A stretch of DNA of 64,000 bases, from positions 18,350,015 to 18,414,014 of the forward strand of contig CM055190.1 of assembly GCA_029224185.1 (NCBI GenBank), written 5' to 3'. The stretch's first letter is position 1; every line of letters starts with the position of its first letter. Positions 38,681 through 52,003 of the stretch are shown here, piece after piece. A program made the position numbers and the translations under genes. The notes below the pieces were generated by a model. That model searched no databases, was not told the DNA's origin, and saw only the letters and a program-made list of their open reading frames with translations. Source of the stretch: Karalla daura. Its lineage: Eukaryota; Chordata; Actinopteri; Chaetodontiformes; Leiognathidae.

Positions 38681-40281
38681 CCTTGCTCACCAGCACCTAC
38701 ACACAAGTAGATAAGATTTGACTTTCTGTCGTCCCCCTCATCAGACTTTTCTTACCACCTTTGTGTCGCCTGACTGGCTTCTTGATTTTAGTTAACAGAG
38801 CAAATTGGTAAATAAATCGAATAGAAGTGAACATCAGAATGAGTTGCTCAGAAGAATTCTAGGCATTTTGCGCCACAAAGAACTGGATTAATATACATTT
38901 CCATTCATGTGGAACTACATGAGACAAATTAGAATGAGAAAAATTGCAGAATGAGAGAGTGAAGTTGTGGGCAAGGCATCTTGAATGTGTTGCTGTTAAT
39001 TAGTTAGGTTGCTGTGTTAGCTGAGACTCTCCACTCAAAGTGTAAAGCAATGAAGTGGGCTAATGTGATTACATTGATCAAATGAGAAGAGAGAGTGACA
39101 AGTGAGCTCCTTCTCAAGTGGTTCTTGGAAGCACAATTAATGCATTTGACTGAAGCAGCCTAACATCTTGCCAATTCTTTACTGGCTATCCATCTAGTAT
39201 TTCACCAACATTGGACTTCAGTGATATCTCAGATTCACACAGGTGCAATTTTAGAGTCTCAAATCGACCTAAACATGGTGCTTTTTGGACATGCAAACAT
39301 TGCATACAACGTCTGCTGGAATTGCCAGTGTTCATGATTTTAAGGCTTATAATGGTGCTTTGGCTTCAGTTTTATGCACTCATTTTCTTGACTTTTTGCA
39401 CTCTTGGTCAGGTTTCCACTGTACCGGAGTACCCTCATCTGCACTCACAGCTGCTCGGGTGCATCAAAGTAATATTCTGATGACTTCCTCAGAGGAGAAA
39501 TATACAAGGGCTCCTCTGGGGTTACCCGAAGGGAACCTTACCCTCTTCAGCCTCTGCATAGCAACCAATGCCTCCCCTGTGTTAAGAGGGAGTATTCATC
39601 ACAACAAAACACTTGAGCAGTAAAGCCTCTATACTTGGATTGCACCAGGTGGGTCGTTTCCTGTTAGAGGCCGATTGAGAATTCTGCAGGACCATCAGAA
39701 TAACAGTGGGCTTTCTCATTCTGTATCAGTCTTATAATAGGTGTTTATAATACCAAAGCTGTTGTAGAACATCAAATCAGTGATGTCACTGGGAATATGA
39801 AGTCATAAGAAGTCAGATCCCAGAGAATTGGGTTGTTTTTAAGATATTGTTGAATGTTGTAGAAGCTTTCAAGTCAAGTGACTGATGATGGGCAATTCTC
39901 AGCCATCCGAAGGAGAATCAGTATTCAGTTCAGGCCTCTCTGGGTTGTGCTTACGTGTAAGCAGAAGGCACATGTTGTGTCTTTGTCTCCTCATTTCCTT
40001 GCTGCAGACTTACTCCTCATCTGCATACATCCCGAGGCTAAATTACCCGAAAGATGCATGGCATTTTGAGAGACCTCTCCTTCCTGAACTCTCTCTTCAG
40101 CTTTGATTAGAAGTCCACAGGGACTGTGAATATTGCATTTATGCATGCAGATATTGATTATGCAAGCTACTTTTTGTCTTCAGTAAGCTTGAATAGTCAC
40201 TACCTGGACACATTTTCTTAATGTGTGAATAGAGTGGTCAGGTTACCTCACAAAACATGTACCCATTTGTGAAGATTTAGT

Positions 40282-40326
40282 GATATAACCACTTTAGGGG
40301 GGATATAACCACTTTGGGGGGGGGGG
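40282..40326. repeat. 20-bp tandem duplication with G11 run
   Basis: Two copies of a 20-bp unit (GATATAACCACTTT plus a G-rich end) lie at 40282-40301 and 40302-40321, differing by one base, and the second runs into eleven Gs at 40316-40326. Confidence 0.92.
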
Positions 40327-41018
40327 TTTCTCTATAAGGCCACAGTTTAATCTATATGTTTCAACAAATCAAACTTACCTCTGTGAATTTGACTTGACGT
40401 TAAAGTCAAATAATAAAAACCTAATCTATAAAACTGTAGATCGCAGGTAAAGTTACTCTCAAGTCTTAAATATTGTGATATTTTGACATCATTGGCCATT
40501 TCGTTTTGTCACAATATCATTATAGCGTGAAAAAAATGCGTATTGCAGTATTGCAACTGTGGTATTATCGTATTGTGCATATTGATTGCATTCCTACTAA
40601 TCACTCAGCTCCTGCTTCACCCACATTTTATCTTGTACAAATTAAGTAATCTGTGATGTAACTCAGAGCGAACATCATTTCTGTGATATGGATCAGCGCA
40701 GTGCAACGTGTCTGTACTTTCATCTTGAGTAGTTGGACTCTTTACAAGTACCATGCAGAAGATCCCAGCATGAGCAGCTCACAGCCTTCCTTGAACGAGT
40801 CCGGGCTGGTAGTGGTTTTGCAGTGTGAGGCTGCAGACAGGAGGGCTGCATTTGGGGGTTTGGAAGAAGGGGAGGGGGTCTGTGTAGAGCCACCACAACA
40901 GTTTTACTTTTCAGAAATCTTACAACTTGCCTTTGTTCTCCATTTCTCATTCTTGCCTCTCTCTTGCTCCCTGGGGAGTTTTATTATCACCCCCTATATT
41001 TATCAAAGTTTCTCTGCG

Positions 41019-41041
41019 GTTCCAGCCAGCATGGCTGGAAC
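41019..41041. repeat. Perfect 10-bp hairpin, 3-nt loop
   Basis: GTTCCAGCCA (41019-41028) and TGGCTGGAAC (41032-41041) are exact reverse complements around GCA. The stem is short and no function is evident. Confidence 0.6.
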
Positions 41042-42594
41042 TGTAGCAGCAACCCCCCCCCACCCCATTTCTGCCTACTCCACAGCTCCCTCGGGGGAAA
41101 ACGTCAACTTGTGTAATGGATCTGTTGGAGACCTGGTGAGAGGCAGGGGCCTGTGACGTCAGGTGGGCCGATTCTGTGTTTACCTGCTGCCTGATGCGAT
41201 TAGGAGAGCTGTGTAGAGGCGTGTGGCGACAGAGTGGCCATGTCTGTGGAGTGAGCCTGTGAATGGAGACGGAAGCCCCCTGCTTCCCTCCCACCCACAC
41301 ACTCCATATCCTGACAAAGGAAAAGCCATGCACTGGGTCCGACAGTGCCAGACACTTGTGAGGGTGGCCCGTCCTGCACTCCTTTCATTCCTCGCTGTCT
41401 CTCTACTCCCTCCTTTCACTCTCTGACTCTCTCTTCCCTCTGCCACTTAGCCTCAGTGTTTGGAGGAGGATTGCATAAGAGCTGGACTGCTTCTCCTCCT
41501 GGCAAGCAAAGGATTTTAATTGAAAAGGAGATCCGGAATGAAAACTCCCATTCCTTTTCAGGCCTCTCTTCTGTAACAGCACGGAAATGCACTAGGGGAA
41601 AAAAGATGAAATGTACAAGGGAGTCAGTGAAAGAAATAGGTCATGGTCTTAAAACAAAATGAAAGAAAGGGAGTCTGACATCCCGATGCCTTTCTCTGTC
41701 CTCTACCTATAATGATCTTGGAGTATTTTTTTCTTCTTTTTTCAGGCTTAGTTGAGACAGATTGATTACATTCTGTATATTTCTCTGTTCGGGAGAATGC
41801 AAGAAGCATCTGTAATAAAGCTCAACAAAACACTCAGTCTCTTGTGGACAGAATTATATAAAGGAGGTTGTGAACCGTTTTTTGTAATAAAACAATATTG
41901 AAGGAACCCTTCTGGGATGTAGACTGTGAGTTATGTGTTTCAAGGATATGTCGACTTCTAACAAGTCCTACAGTGGTGCATGATATCAAAGTGGGAGATG
42001 ACAGATGCTACTGGTTAATAACATTCTGGTATGCTTTTTTTAGAGACCAGGCTGTATTTCTACACTAAAGCCTGTTCTCTTATGAACTTTAATGAAACTC
42101 AGTTTTTAATAGGTTTGATATTATTCCTTGAATAAAACTGCATTTACTCTCAACATGTCTGTATTCTGGCATGAATACTGAGTGGAGCTACTGTTATGTA
42201 CTGCCTGTCCTGGGCAGGTCAGTTGTGTACATGTGTGTGAAGAAAGGTAATGCTGACAAAGGGCTAATGGGCTTTGTGTCTCACCTCTGAGAATACCAAC
42301 TTGTTTGCTTGGCCTCCATGTGACTAAATCTCTCTCTTTAATATTGAATCCCATTGCCCTGATCCTCCTACCTCTGTGAGCATAGTGCTGATGTTTACTA
42401 ATGCGACTGGTTGTTCACTAACTGAGGTGGGACTGGATCGGCTGATGGTTATCATTGTTTTCCACCACATGAGGCAAAACAAGACCGCAGATGCACTAAA
42501 TCTTGCTGACATACTCAGGAGACCTGAGCAGATTTAAAACGCACTGCAACACCTTTCCATCTCTGGACGACACCGTAAAAACACAAGCTCTCTC

Positions 42595-42745
42595 AAGATG
42601 ATAATTAATTCAACAGAACTGAAGGCATTACAAGGTTAAAAGCCACAGAGTCAAAAGGCTGCTCTGCCTATTAATTGCCTTTGATCAGTAGTTAATGCAT
42701 AATTAAAATAGCCTAAGTGAGCAAAGGCAGGCCCGAGAAAGTGTT
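42595..42745. promoter_or_regulatory. Candidate enhancer, homeodomain/TCF/POU-like motifs
   Basis: TAATTAATT (42602-42610), ATTAATTG (42670-42677), CTTTGATC (42679-42686, TCF/LEF-like) and TTAATGCATAATTAAA (42692-42707, POU/homeodomain-like) are packed in about 110 bp. Such density is typical of vertebrate conserved non-coding elements. Conservation and activity are inferred, not seen. Confidence 0.3.
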
Positions 42746-45700
42746 GAATCAGAGAGATGGGGTTGCAGAGTGCATGATCTGCATGAAATGTTAAAAGAAC
42801 TTTAAAGCCTGCTGGCACCTGGAGGCTTCCTCATCTATTAAATGACCTGTGTATTTACTTAAGAATAGTTATTTCTGCTTGACAAGACAGTAGGTGTCTT
42901 TTACAGACGCTGTCTGTGACATAACTCAGACTCGAGTGCTGCTGATGACGTTACTCTTATGTTTGCACTCCCCTGAACATATGGGCCTTACAAATGTTTT
43001 ATCCTGACTTGAGAACAGGCTTCAGGCATGTTCTGAAGTTCTGACTGCCCACCCCCGGAAGTAGGACAAAAAGCCCATTTGGCAATGTCAATTTCTGCGG
43101 GAGAGCTGTGCAAATATGTATTCTAACCCTGCCAGAAGGGGATTTACACTTCTCATCTGTTTCGGTTGATTTTGGTATATGTTACATCATCAGATGTGCA
43201 TCTCTGGGAAGGACTATTTCTCTTTAATGACTTTTCTTTAATTAAATCATTTGTCTGGAGGGGGCAATTCAAGGCACATCAAGCAGGTGTACTTCAACAC
43301 AAGAATTACAATAAAATAGGAATAAGAACAAATATGTATTGTTCATAAAAATTACACAGATGGGAATGTAGCAGCAAATTCAGTGTAAGACTTTCAGATG
43401 CAGAAACATAAAGAACTAGTTTTGCTTCCAGCAATGGGATGTTGCCTTCATATAGGCTACATAGATATCCTAGCAGGAAGGTTTTAGTGAATGATGGCTT
43501 GCAATAGATGCTTAATATGTATGGTACCAGAGCATTCACCAGCCACAAAAAAGCCTGAAATTCTAAATGACTAAGATGTGCTACTAGAGCAAAGGTGTGG
43601 ACAGACCAGTGGTAAAAACACACTGAGCAGAGAAACCAAAACACACTGTCCAACATAGATACATAATTTCCCGGTTAGTTGGGCCCCATCTTGCATAAAA
43701 TATGTCAGATAAGTTTATAGTAGGTCTTCTCTATTTTCACCTCTGTCCTTCTCTGATGACCTTCAACGAGTGGTCAAAAGTGCAGGAAGTAGTGTTGTCG
43801 GGCTATTATTAGATTCTTCTGACACTTTGACTCGGTGTATTTCTCTCCCATCTGGCTTAGTGTGTAGCAGCCAAATCCCAGCCTCTGGATTGGCAGCTCT
43901 CCTTCTCTGCCGATTTATATTCATGGAGTGTGTCCTGCGGTGGCCCTGACCTGACCTTACATTTGGTTGTGTCTGTAGAAGGGAAGCAGCCTGCTGATCC
44001 CTGTGTGATAAACGCTGTGGTGTTCCCACGCGGACATTGATGTAGCAATCATATTAATAAAGACTAAGCAATGGAGATGGTCTAAATAAAGCACAGCTGC
44101 CATGTGTTTTTCCTCATGGTAATTATTCCCCTAATTCCCCCAATGTGCGTCACTACCTGATTTGAGTTCCCGTCTAAGCTAAAGGTAAACTTGTTAAAAT
44201 GCAATTTTGTTTTTGGCCTAAGCAAAACAATATGATAGAACCTTTTCAATCAGAGTGAGTGGAGATCATGTAATTTGCCTGCATTTATACTCCTACTCCT
44301 AACAATGTTACATTATCAGATGTAGTCTAGTGTTTTGCTGGAGAACTAAGCCGAGCTGTGTTGTGGAAAAACATCCATTCATAGGATGAGGGCTCTGATG
44401 TCCCTGGTTGGGCCAAACGCTGCTATACTGTGTCACTAATGATGAAGAGAAACTGGTTTTGAAAGCGCATTAAAGGCTGTCTGTACTGATGCCATATAAG
44501 AACAATAACAGTTGCATTTCTTCATTGTAAAATAAATGAATGAATAAATAAATAAATAGATAGAGCAATAGATACATTATGCTGCAATTAGGAGAATTCC
44601 TGACTGACTTTTTTTTTTAGGTTCAGCTCAATAGATTTGACTAATTTCACTTTGTCTAAGTTGAGGCAATGAATTCAATCAAGTTGATTAATTTACAACA
44701 CAACTTTTAAGATAACAGCGTTTAATGAATGCACAGCGGCTGTTTAATTTTGATATGAATATAATAATTATTTTTCATGCTTTTCCTGTGCATTTTCTGT
44801 ATAGTAGGCTAGCGCTGAACACATGTCACTGCATGAAGACTTGGTTGTTGTCTGAAATCACAACTGAGGCTGCAGGTAGCCTATAACTAAGGGTGTATGC
44901 CAACCCATTTCAAAATGAGAGCTATGTTTATGTTTTGATATGTGATTGATGGCTACATTCATGATAGAGGGCCAGAGGAGCCCCAAAAATTTTAATCTGC
45001 TGCACGTGATGCTGTGGATTCGTGACTTATTGTTTCTTTTCTAAATCTTTGGCAAATGTAATGTTGAGCTGGAGTTGCTACAGTGTTGACTTCAGTTCTA
45101 ATTTGTTTCATTTGCGTACTGTTGCCTTGGGTACCAGATAAAAGGACACACGCAAGTAGATAAAATGTTTGCTATAGTTATCAAACATCAAAAACTGCTC
45201 ATATTCCCACATTCTAATATGCATATACATCTTGGGATTTCTTATTATATGTTACATTATTATCACAAGACTTTTTACTGTTTGTTTTCAAGAGTTCAAA
45301 TATCAAGTAGCCTCAGGTTTCATGGAGTTCTTGAAGCGAGACGTCCTCCAATCACAATTCATAATTTCCTCCCCGAAGGGAGGGCTTACAGAGAGAGAGA
45401 GCGAACTGGGTAAGCAAGGTCAGCGACTGCCTTCTGCGTCTTGTGTCTGATGCATGTGATATATGTGGAGACAGAGGGAAGGTCACAGCCAATGATCGGA
45501 GTCGCTGTGGGTCCAACTCTCTCCAACTGTCCCCTCTCTTGTTGCGCCACTCCGTGACTGAGAAAAAAACAAGGACACTCTCCACAGTGGCTCTGTCAAA
45601 GTGCCAGTTACACCAGACTTAAACTGGCACCAAAACCAGAGCCTCTGGTGACAATTATGTGGTTAATGTTGACCCCCTGTTTCTCTCCCCAAGTCTCTTC

Positions 45701-47224
45701 ACTTCTACTGTTAACTGTAACTACTTTTACAAACCAGTTTGTCTTAGAGCCAACACATCTACATTTTGTTATGTAGTTTTTACCTTAAGAAACTCACAAA
45801 TGTGGAAAGAAATGGAGCTACACCTCACAATCAACATTGTGTAACAATAAATAATACACAGATAACTGAGGGATAGGTCAAAGTTAGGAGGGGAGACACC
45901 TCTTTATTGCAGTTGTTATATGTTTTGGGGTGAAGGCTGCAACCATAGGGTTGTAATGGCTTTTTTTCAGCAGCTAAGACTAAAAACATTTCATTTTTGA
46001 CTATTCCCTTAGTGCCCTAAAATGAATGACTTTGGATCCAACAGCAGTTTTCTGTCCAAAGTTACTACTCTTAAGAGCTTCAAAAGTACATAACACATAA
46101 AATTGAATTATATAGGTGCAACAGGGGACCAGAAAGATGCAGCAGAACCAATGGGGAGCAGTGGAGCATTTCTGTCTATCCATTTACTTACCCACACATT
46201 AATAAAACAAATCCAAAGGTTGAAGAGTCCTCACTACTTATGCTTACTAAGCTGTGAGTGTGACAATGGCTTTTACAGGGGAGGTGTTGATCAAGTGGTA
46301 AATTGATCCTCCCACATGCACTATATCTTCTAATTGTGCTTGATATTTTCCACACATTTATATCTCCATACCCGCCTACAGTGCCGCGCCCAAGGGGCAG
46401 TTTGATGTGCTGTGGCACCCTCCACTTACCAGCTCACAGTGGGAACACACCCTCTTATTGCTGCTAAGAGTCCAAGCAGCCACCTTTCAATTACTGGCTG
46501 CTCTCTCCACCTCCTTTATCCACCTCCTGCAGACACAGTCTCTGGTACAGTTACACTGCAATTATGCCAACCGTTAGACCCTGAAGCCCAAAGTGTCACT
46601 CTAGATGCGTACAACGCACACCTTTTCAGTGAAGACGCGTCAACTCAAGTGTCCCCCATTTTACCACTGTGCAAAGATATTTTAATGTGCCTGTGCTAGG
46701 CACAATAGAATGCTAAACAAATGGAAGAAGCCATAATGAGATTGTTCTGCTCTCTTGAACTTCAATTCATGTGTGATGCAGGATGATTGGCTGTGACATC
46801 AAAAAGCATTATCAAGAATTAGGGGCATTAGCATCGTCTGTTCGAGAGCAGGTATAATTGAGACATGGTGCACAGTCAGCACTCTAACAGTGAGCTGCAG
46901 GAGAAAAGATAGAACGGACAAGTGTGTCTCCTGCAGAATGTTGTTTATGTTGTGATAACTTTCCAGACCTCAGATGGTCGCCTTGTGGATCATACTCATG
47001 CAGTACAGTACCTTCCTTGCAGAGGGCTATTATGAGGAATATTTTCTGTTTGTTTTGCTTGCCGTGGTATGAAAAACAGCAGCTGCAAAGCACAGTATCA
47101 AACTCTCGTAGAGCGAGCGTACCCTGCAGGTGTTCCACTCTCCTCTGCACACCTTGGATATGTGCAGCCATTAGTTCACAGTCCTTCTGTGCATTGTTTG
47201 AAAAACACATTAATGAAGTGACTG

Positions 47225-47400
47225 CAGTTTGCTGATTAGAGTCGCTCTCATTTCGAAGGGCATAATACGTGATGCGTGTTTACGCAGCCTCCTGCCGCAG
47301 GATTTTAATGCAACTTCATATTCCGCAGTAATTTGAGATTAACAGTGAGCTGCCAGCAAACACAGCTCATTGTGTAATGACGTTCATTAGCAATGCAACA
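47225..47400. promoter_or_regulatory. Candidate non-coding regulatory element
   Basis: CpG-containing words (ATACGTGATGCG, TTTACGCAGCC) occur beside AT-rich ones, with GATTA and TAATGACGTTCATTAG (47376-47391), a CRE-like core flanked by inverted TAATGA/TCATTA. The composition suggests constrained non-coding DNA; single-sequence evidence is weak. Confidence 0.25.
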
Positions 47401-47519
47401 GGAGGATAAGACGACGAGCTAAGTGGCGAGCAACATGCTGCTGTGTGGCTATCAAGCCTCCATCACTGCGACGAGGATGACAGCGAAACTGAGACCAGCT
47501 GCCCCAGCCCATTACTGCA

Positions 47520-47569
47520 ATCAGCAGTTCAGTGAACGTCCACACACACGCACACACGCACACACACTT
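47520..47569. repeat. CACA-rich microsatellite-like tract
   Basis: CA dinucleotides with CG interruptions at about 47541-47568; it makes the cysteine/valine-rich frame on the opposite strand. Confidence 0.8.
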
Positions 47570-47729
47570 CTCATTCTCTGACACATTTAGCTGTCTGGCC
47601 TTTGTTCCAATGGAAGAAGTAGCTAGGCTTTTAAAAGCGGTCAATTAAGCCCAATTGAGAGACAGAGGCAAATCAGCATGTTACTTAATGAATGTCAGGA
47701 GACACGTAATTATGACATGTCTGGAGAAC

Positions 47730-47960
47730 GTGACTCTGGCATGAAAATGAGCTGATCCAGACTGACGCATTAGTGAGAATTTATGTGATGAGGATAAAGT
47801 CGTCTTTGGCATGTACCCATCTGTGGCGTGTGACGTGTGAATGGAAATGAGCTGATTTATACAGTCTTTGTTAGACTTGGAGCAAGATGGTAATGAGATA
47901 GGCCCTCTTTTAAGCAGGAGGTTAAAGGCTTGACCGCTGCAGACAGTATTGCTTGTTTCA
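47730..47960. promoter_or_regulatory. Duplicated motif module, exact 100-bp offset
   Basis: ATGAAAATGAGCTGAT (47741-47756) and ATGGAAATGAGCTGAT (47841-47856) match at 15 of 16 bases, each preceded at the same distance by GTGAC (47730-47734, 47830-47834). The flanks are otherwise not clearly alike. This could be a decayed tandem duplication with constrained cores, or a phased pair of factor sites; ATTA/TAAT words follow to 47990. Confidence 0.4.
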
Positions 47961-49618
47961 GATTAATGATCTCCTCTAATTGCGTACGTGATTTTAGGTG
48001 CAGATAAACAAATTCAGTGGGCCTAGTGTTTGTACTCGGTATACACTGGATTTGCAGTTACATTTTTTATTCCAAGGAACGCCATTTATTCTGGTTCTTC
48101 AAAGTTTACTTGTGTCATGCGAGTAGTTATGCAGCACCCAGAGTGTAAATATCTGGTCTCAAGTCATGCATATAAACAGAGTAAACTAGGCCTGCTTTGA
48201 ATTTTTATTTTCTACACTTTCTAGTTTCTTCACTCGGTCTTTATCGTCCTTGTGCTGATTCTTAGGATGAATGATTACTCCTCTTCTTCAGATGTCCAAC
48301 AGTCTTTTTTTTTAATTAGAAGAACAGCATTAAACATTTCTGCAATACTTAACACAAATGCAATGCAGATTTGTAACATCATTGCGAACACGACTGAATT
48401 TCAAACCAGTGGTTCAGAGCTGTGCTCGCTCTCTCCGTCTTTCTCTCTCTGTTCGGGAGTCTCTTTCTCATGGCTGTCTGTAGAATATGCTGAAATTGCC
48501 CCTGGCCTATTTCCTGCTTCCTGTACACTCCCTGAAGTCAGCAGAAGTGGGCTTTTTTTTCACTGTATTCTTCGGCTTCATGATATATCTTGTCATACCA
48601 AACTTTGCAGCATGAGTGGAGAGGAGAACATGTCCCTTTTTAATGTAGTATTATCAAAGAGCATCATCTGGAAAGCAGCTTTTACCTCAGTAGCTACGCT
48701 CTCTCTTTCTCCTCTTATCTTTAAATGGATTCCCTTTTTGGATAAAGTAGGGCCAGATTCATTTTCATACAAATGTTTGTGGCAGATTTACAGTAAAGAT
48801 GACACCCACAACACACTTGCTGATTCATCAAACTCCCCAGCTTTTCATGCCCTTTGTTTGTAGATCTCTCAAAGTTGGAGACAAGTGTTCCTCTTAGCTA
48901 GGAGTCATCCTTGTCGTCCTGCCAGCCATCGGAGTTGTAAACACAGCAGTGCTCCTTGTCTAAGTACTACCACAGATGGCTCAATGAAGCACTCGGCCTT
49001 GTTGTTCCTGTTTATTCAGCACTGCTCATCCCCATAATGAAATAGCTTCATTACAGCAATTTGCACTCGTTCAGCATTCTGGGAGAGTGTGCAGATGCTC
49101 AAGTTGCACCGGTAAGCATTGAAAAAACTAACTGGTCCCAATCCCCAACAACACTCACTTGTGCAGATAAACCTGAAAAATTTACAAGCAGTGCGTCAAA
49201 TTACATATTTAGCCATCGGGTGTGGATCATCCTCTCTGGCACATAGTCATATTTACACTTGTCTTACAGTGTGGCTGGAAGTACTGAGACGAGCTCTGAT
49301 GATGCCAGCTCCATATGTCACAAGACAGTCAGAAAGACCACAAAAGCCGTTGTCACTTATCAGGTCATCAGCACTACCTCATCAAGATTTGAGCAGATTT
49401 CAGCATTTCTCATGTTCTTACAGCCACTTGGGTATTTAGAGTAGTGCACATCCTGTGAAGTATGTGGAGTTCTTGAGTGTGTATTCCAGGGCAAAAATCA
49501 ATCTATAGCTATTTAATTGGTGAAATAATATTTTAGCGGCATACATTAAAAATATTATTGACCAGTTCTACTAATGTTTTTGCACTTGTTTTCCTCCCTA
49601 CCTCAGTCACATTTGAAC

Positions 49619-49626
<8 letters not shown>

Positions 49627-49669
<43 letters not shown>
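49627..49669. repeat. (TG)21 microsatellite
   Basis: Twenty-one uninterrupted TG units, the longest pure dinucleotide array in the window; likely polymorphic. Confidence 0.97.
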
Positions 49670-49673
<4 letters not shown>

Positions 49674-51988
49674 ATATATTTTATGGATGATACAATTTGA
49701 AAAGTGTGATATTTCTTCTCTCAGGTTGAAATTAATACATTGTGATCAAGCTCTCTGTGTAATGACAACTTTGCTAAATCATCGCAGACACAGGGCAGTA
49801 TCAGGCACTTGCCAGGAGCAGACAACGTAATGAGCTGCTGTCTTAGGAAATCAGATGTTGAAAATTACACCGATTGCTGTGGATAGCAGTCAAGGGTGCC
49901 AGAAAAATATAACACTTTCCCTCTTTCATAGAAATGATAAATTCCCAGTCTTGCAGCCATTTCTGGTATGATGACATCACAGTGAAATCAGTTATAAGTA
50001 CAGCAAAACAATGTCCAGACATAGCCGTTACACAGCACGTTCTCGGTTCGCTCAGTTTAGGAGTACAGACACAGACACTGGTCGTTGAACCACAGTTGCT
50101 CCAGATGGTAAGGTCAAAATCTCGCATGGCAGTCTCAGTGTGTGTATGATTTGGTGGACCACTACCAAATGTGACACTTTGGGTAAAAGCTGCTATAAAA
50201 ATACAGCAGATTAACCATTTTGCTTTATTTTGGCAAGACAACTGTGGCCTAGAGGCAGTGCATCATGTCAGAGAATCTTTGGCCAAGATTCTTAAACCCG
50301 TGATGCTGTGTCATCAGTGTGAGCCTGTCTCCCATGTTTTTCTCAGATCTGAGGCAGCGGTTGCAGACAATCTTCACAGATCACAGCCCTGTTGTATGTC
50401 TCAGAAAGACCATTTAATTTAATTGCTTTGCAGTCATTTGCAGCACATTTGTTTGATTGCCCAACCAGTGGTTAGTAATAGAGAATTATTGTAAATGACC
50501 AAATGATTAAAGATGGAGATTAATGTTGGTTTGAGACAATGACTGAATTGAAAACCCCGTCGGTGATTATCATGATAGATGGATATTTTGACTGTAAATG
50601 ACAGTTGCTTTAATTGAAAATTGGCGCACCTTTTGCTGCCATGTTTAACCATCCAGTCAGGCTAAAAGCAGAACTCCTTCAGCCAAATTACTCTCCAAAG
50701 TATGCGCTTTGTATCATTTCACAGCCGATCAAAGCCCTGTTTGTCGCTGCCACCACACACTGGTTTGAAAGGGAACACATCATGAGAATGGTTTGAAAGG
50801 CAATCGTAGGTGTACAACAAAGTGAATTTTTCACTGCCAAGTCTCACTCATTGCTCCATTCTTCCCTTGTCATTTCACTTTTTTTTACTTTCCTTGGCTC
50901 TTGTGAGGAACAATGACAGCTCAGCTCTATCAGAAGGAAGATGGTTTAACTGTGAAATCACAAATTATTTTCAGGAGGGTTTTTTTCCCTACCAGATTAA
51001 ATTACAAAGATTTTACTGTGGTTGAGTAGGAATCTACGTCAGGCTTTTCCTCAGTATTGATGCATAGATTCACTCCACTAGAGGAAGATGGGCATATTTT
51101 TTTGTTTATTTTTTCCTAGTATGGATATATAGTCAGTGGCATCCAACAATTGCCTGGAATATAACCATCCGGACTGTTCAATATTTGCCCTAATCCAGCT
51201 TTCACCCTGCAAGGATCTGGAAAGTAATTTTTCCATTTCTTTAAAGGTCATTTGAGAACCCAGTCATGTAAAAGGTACGGTTTCACATGTCTACCTTTTC
51301 CTTTTCCTATAAACAACCAGGAAATTGAAAGTAATAATTCCTGACGGGATGGCAAACCTGTCGGAGATGGGCTTTCCCGTGACATTTGAGTATCATTTGC
51401 TATCCTTGTGTGCTTCTTTCACGTCTGTAAATACCAAGTCTGTTGTGCTCAGATGGATGGTGGAGTTGTGCAACTTTCATTTAAATATGAATCAGTCTTT
51501 GTTGATGACGTTTCATTTCTCATCAGAGGAGGCAAATCAGGGCTGCTTTACTGCATCAGAAACTCAGGATAGTCTTTGATCTATGGCAGTGCATTGAAAT
51601 GGCCGTCTGTCTGTTGGCTGCCATTAGAGAAACTGCAATTGAGGTTGAAATTGCACATGATAAACCGGCTGATCTCACCCTTATTTTCCCTGATGTGATG
51701 CATAGGATTGATATTTTTGCAGATGGCTGAATTTGACACAGTCGCAGTTATCTGTCTGTTTTCCATTGATAGAGTTTACCAGAACTACACTGTTATGTTG
51801 ATGGCCTTGTAAATTCTGCTAATATTACTGCATTTATACATCATATACATTTATATACATTTATACGATAATTTACCATAAATGCATAATGTCTCTGAGA
51901 ACTTCAGATGTTCAAAATGCTACATACTCCTGCACAAGATGATCATCAAGATAGTATACTTGATGATTCATCTTAGCTTTTGATTGTC

Positions 51989-52003
51989 ACCACCACCACC
52001 ACA
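51989..52003. repeat. (CAC)5 trinucleotide run
   Basis: Five CAC units in AT-rich DNA. Confidence 0.9.

Larger units (their letters stand above)
38681..47220. other. Intron block with no gene seen
   Basis: Besides the 40282 duplication, the 41019 hairpin, the 42600 element and an AAAT/ATGA tract at 44531-44558, only unremarkable non-coding sequence is visible. The frames around 40683-41450 arise from a locally GC- and pyrimidine-rich patch without recognisable domains. Confidence 0.55.

Noticed and set aside
48252..48863. 203-codon + strand open frame, the longest in the intronic part
   Set aside because: No recognisable domain or splice context, and its composition matches the surroundings. 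A frame of this size can occur by chance in 45 kb; I cannot support a gene.
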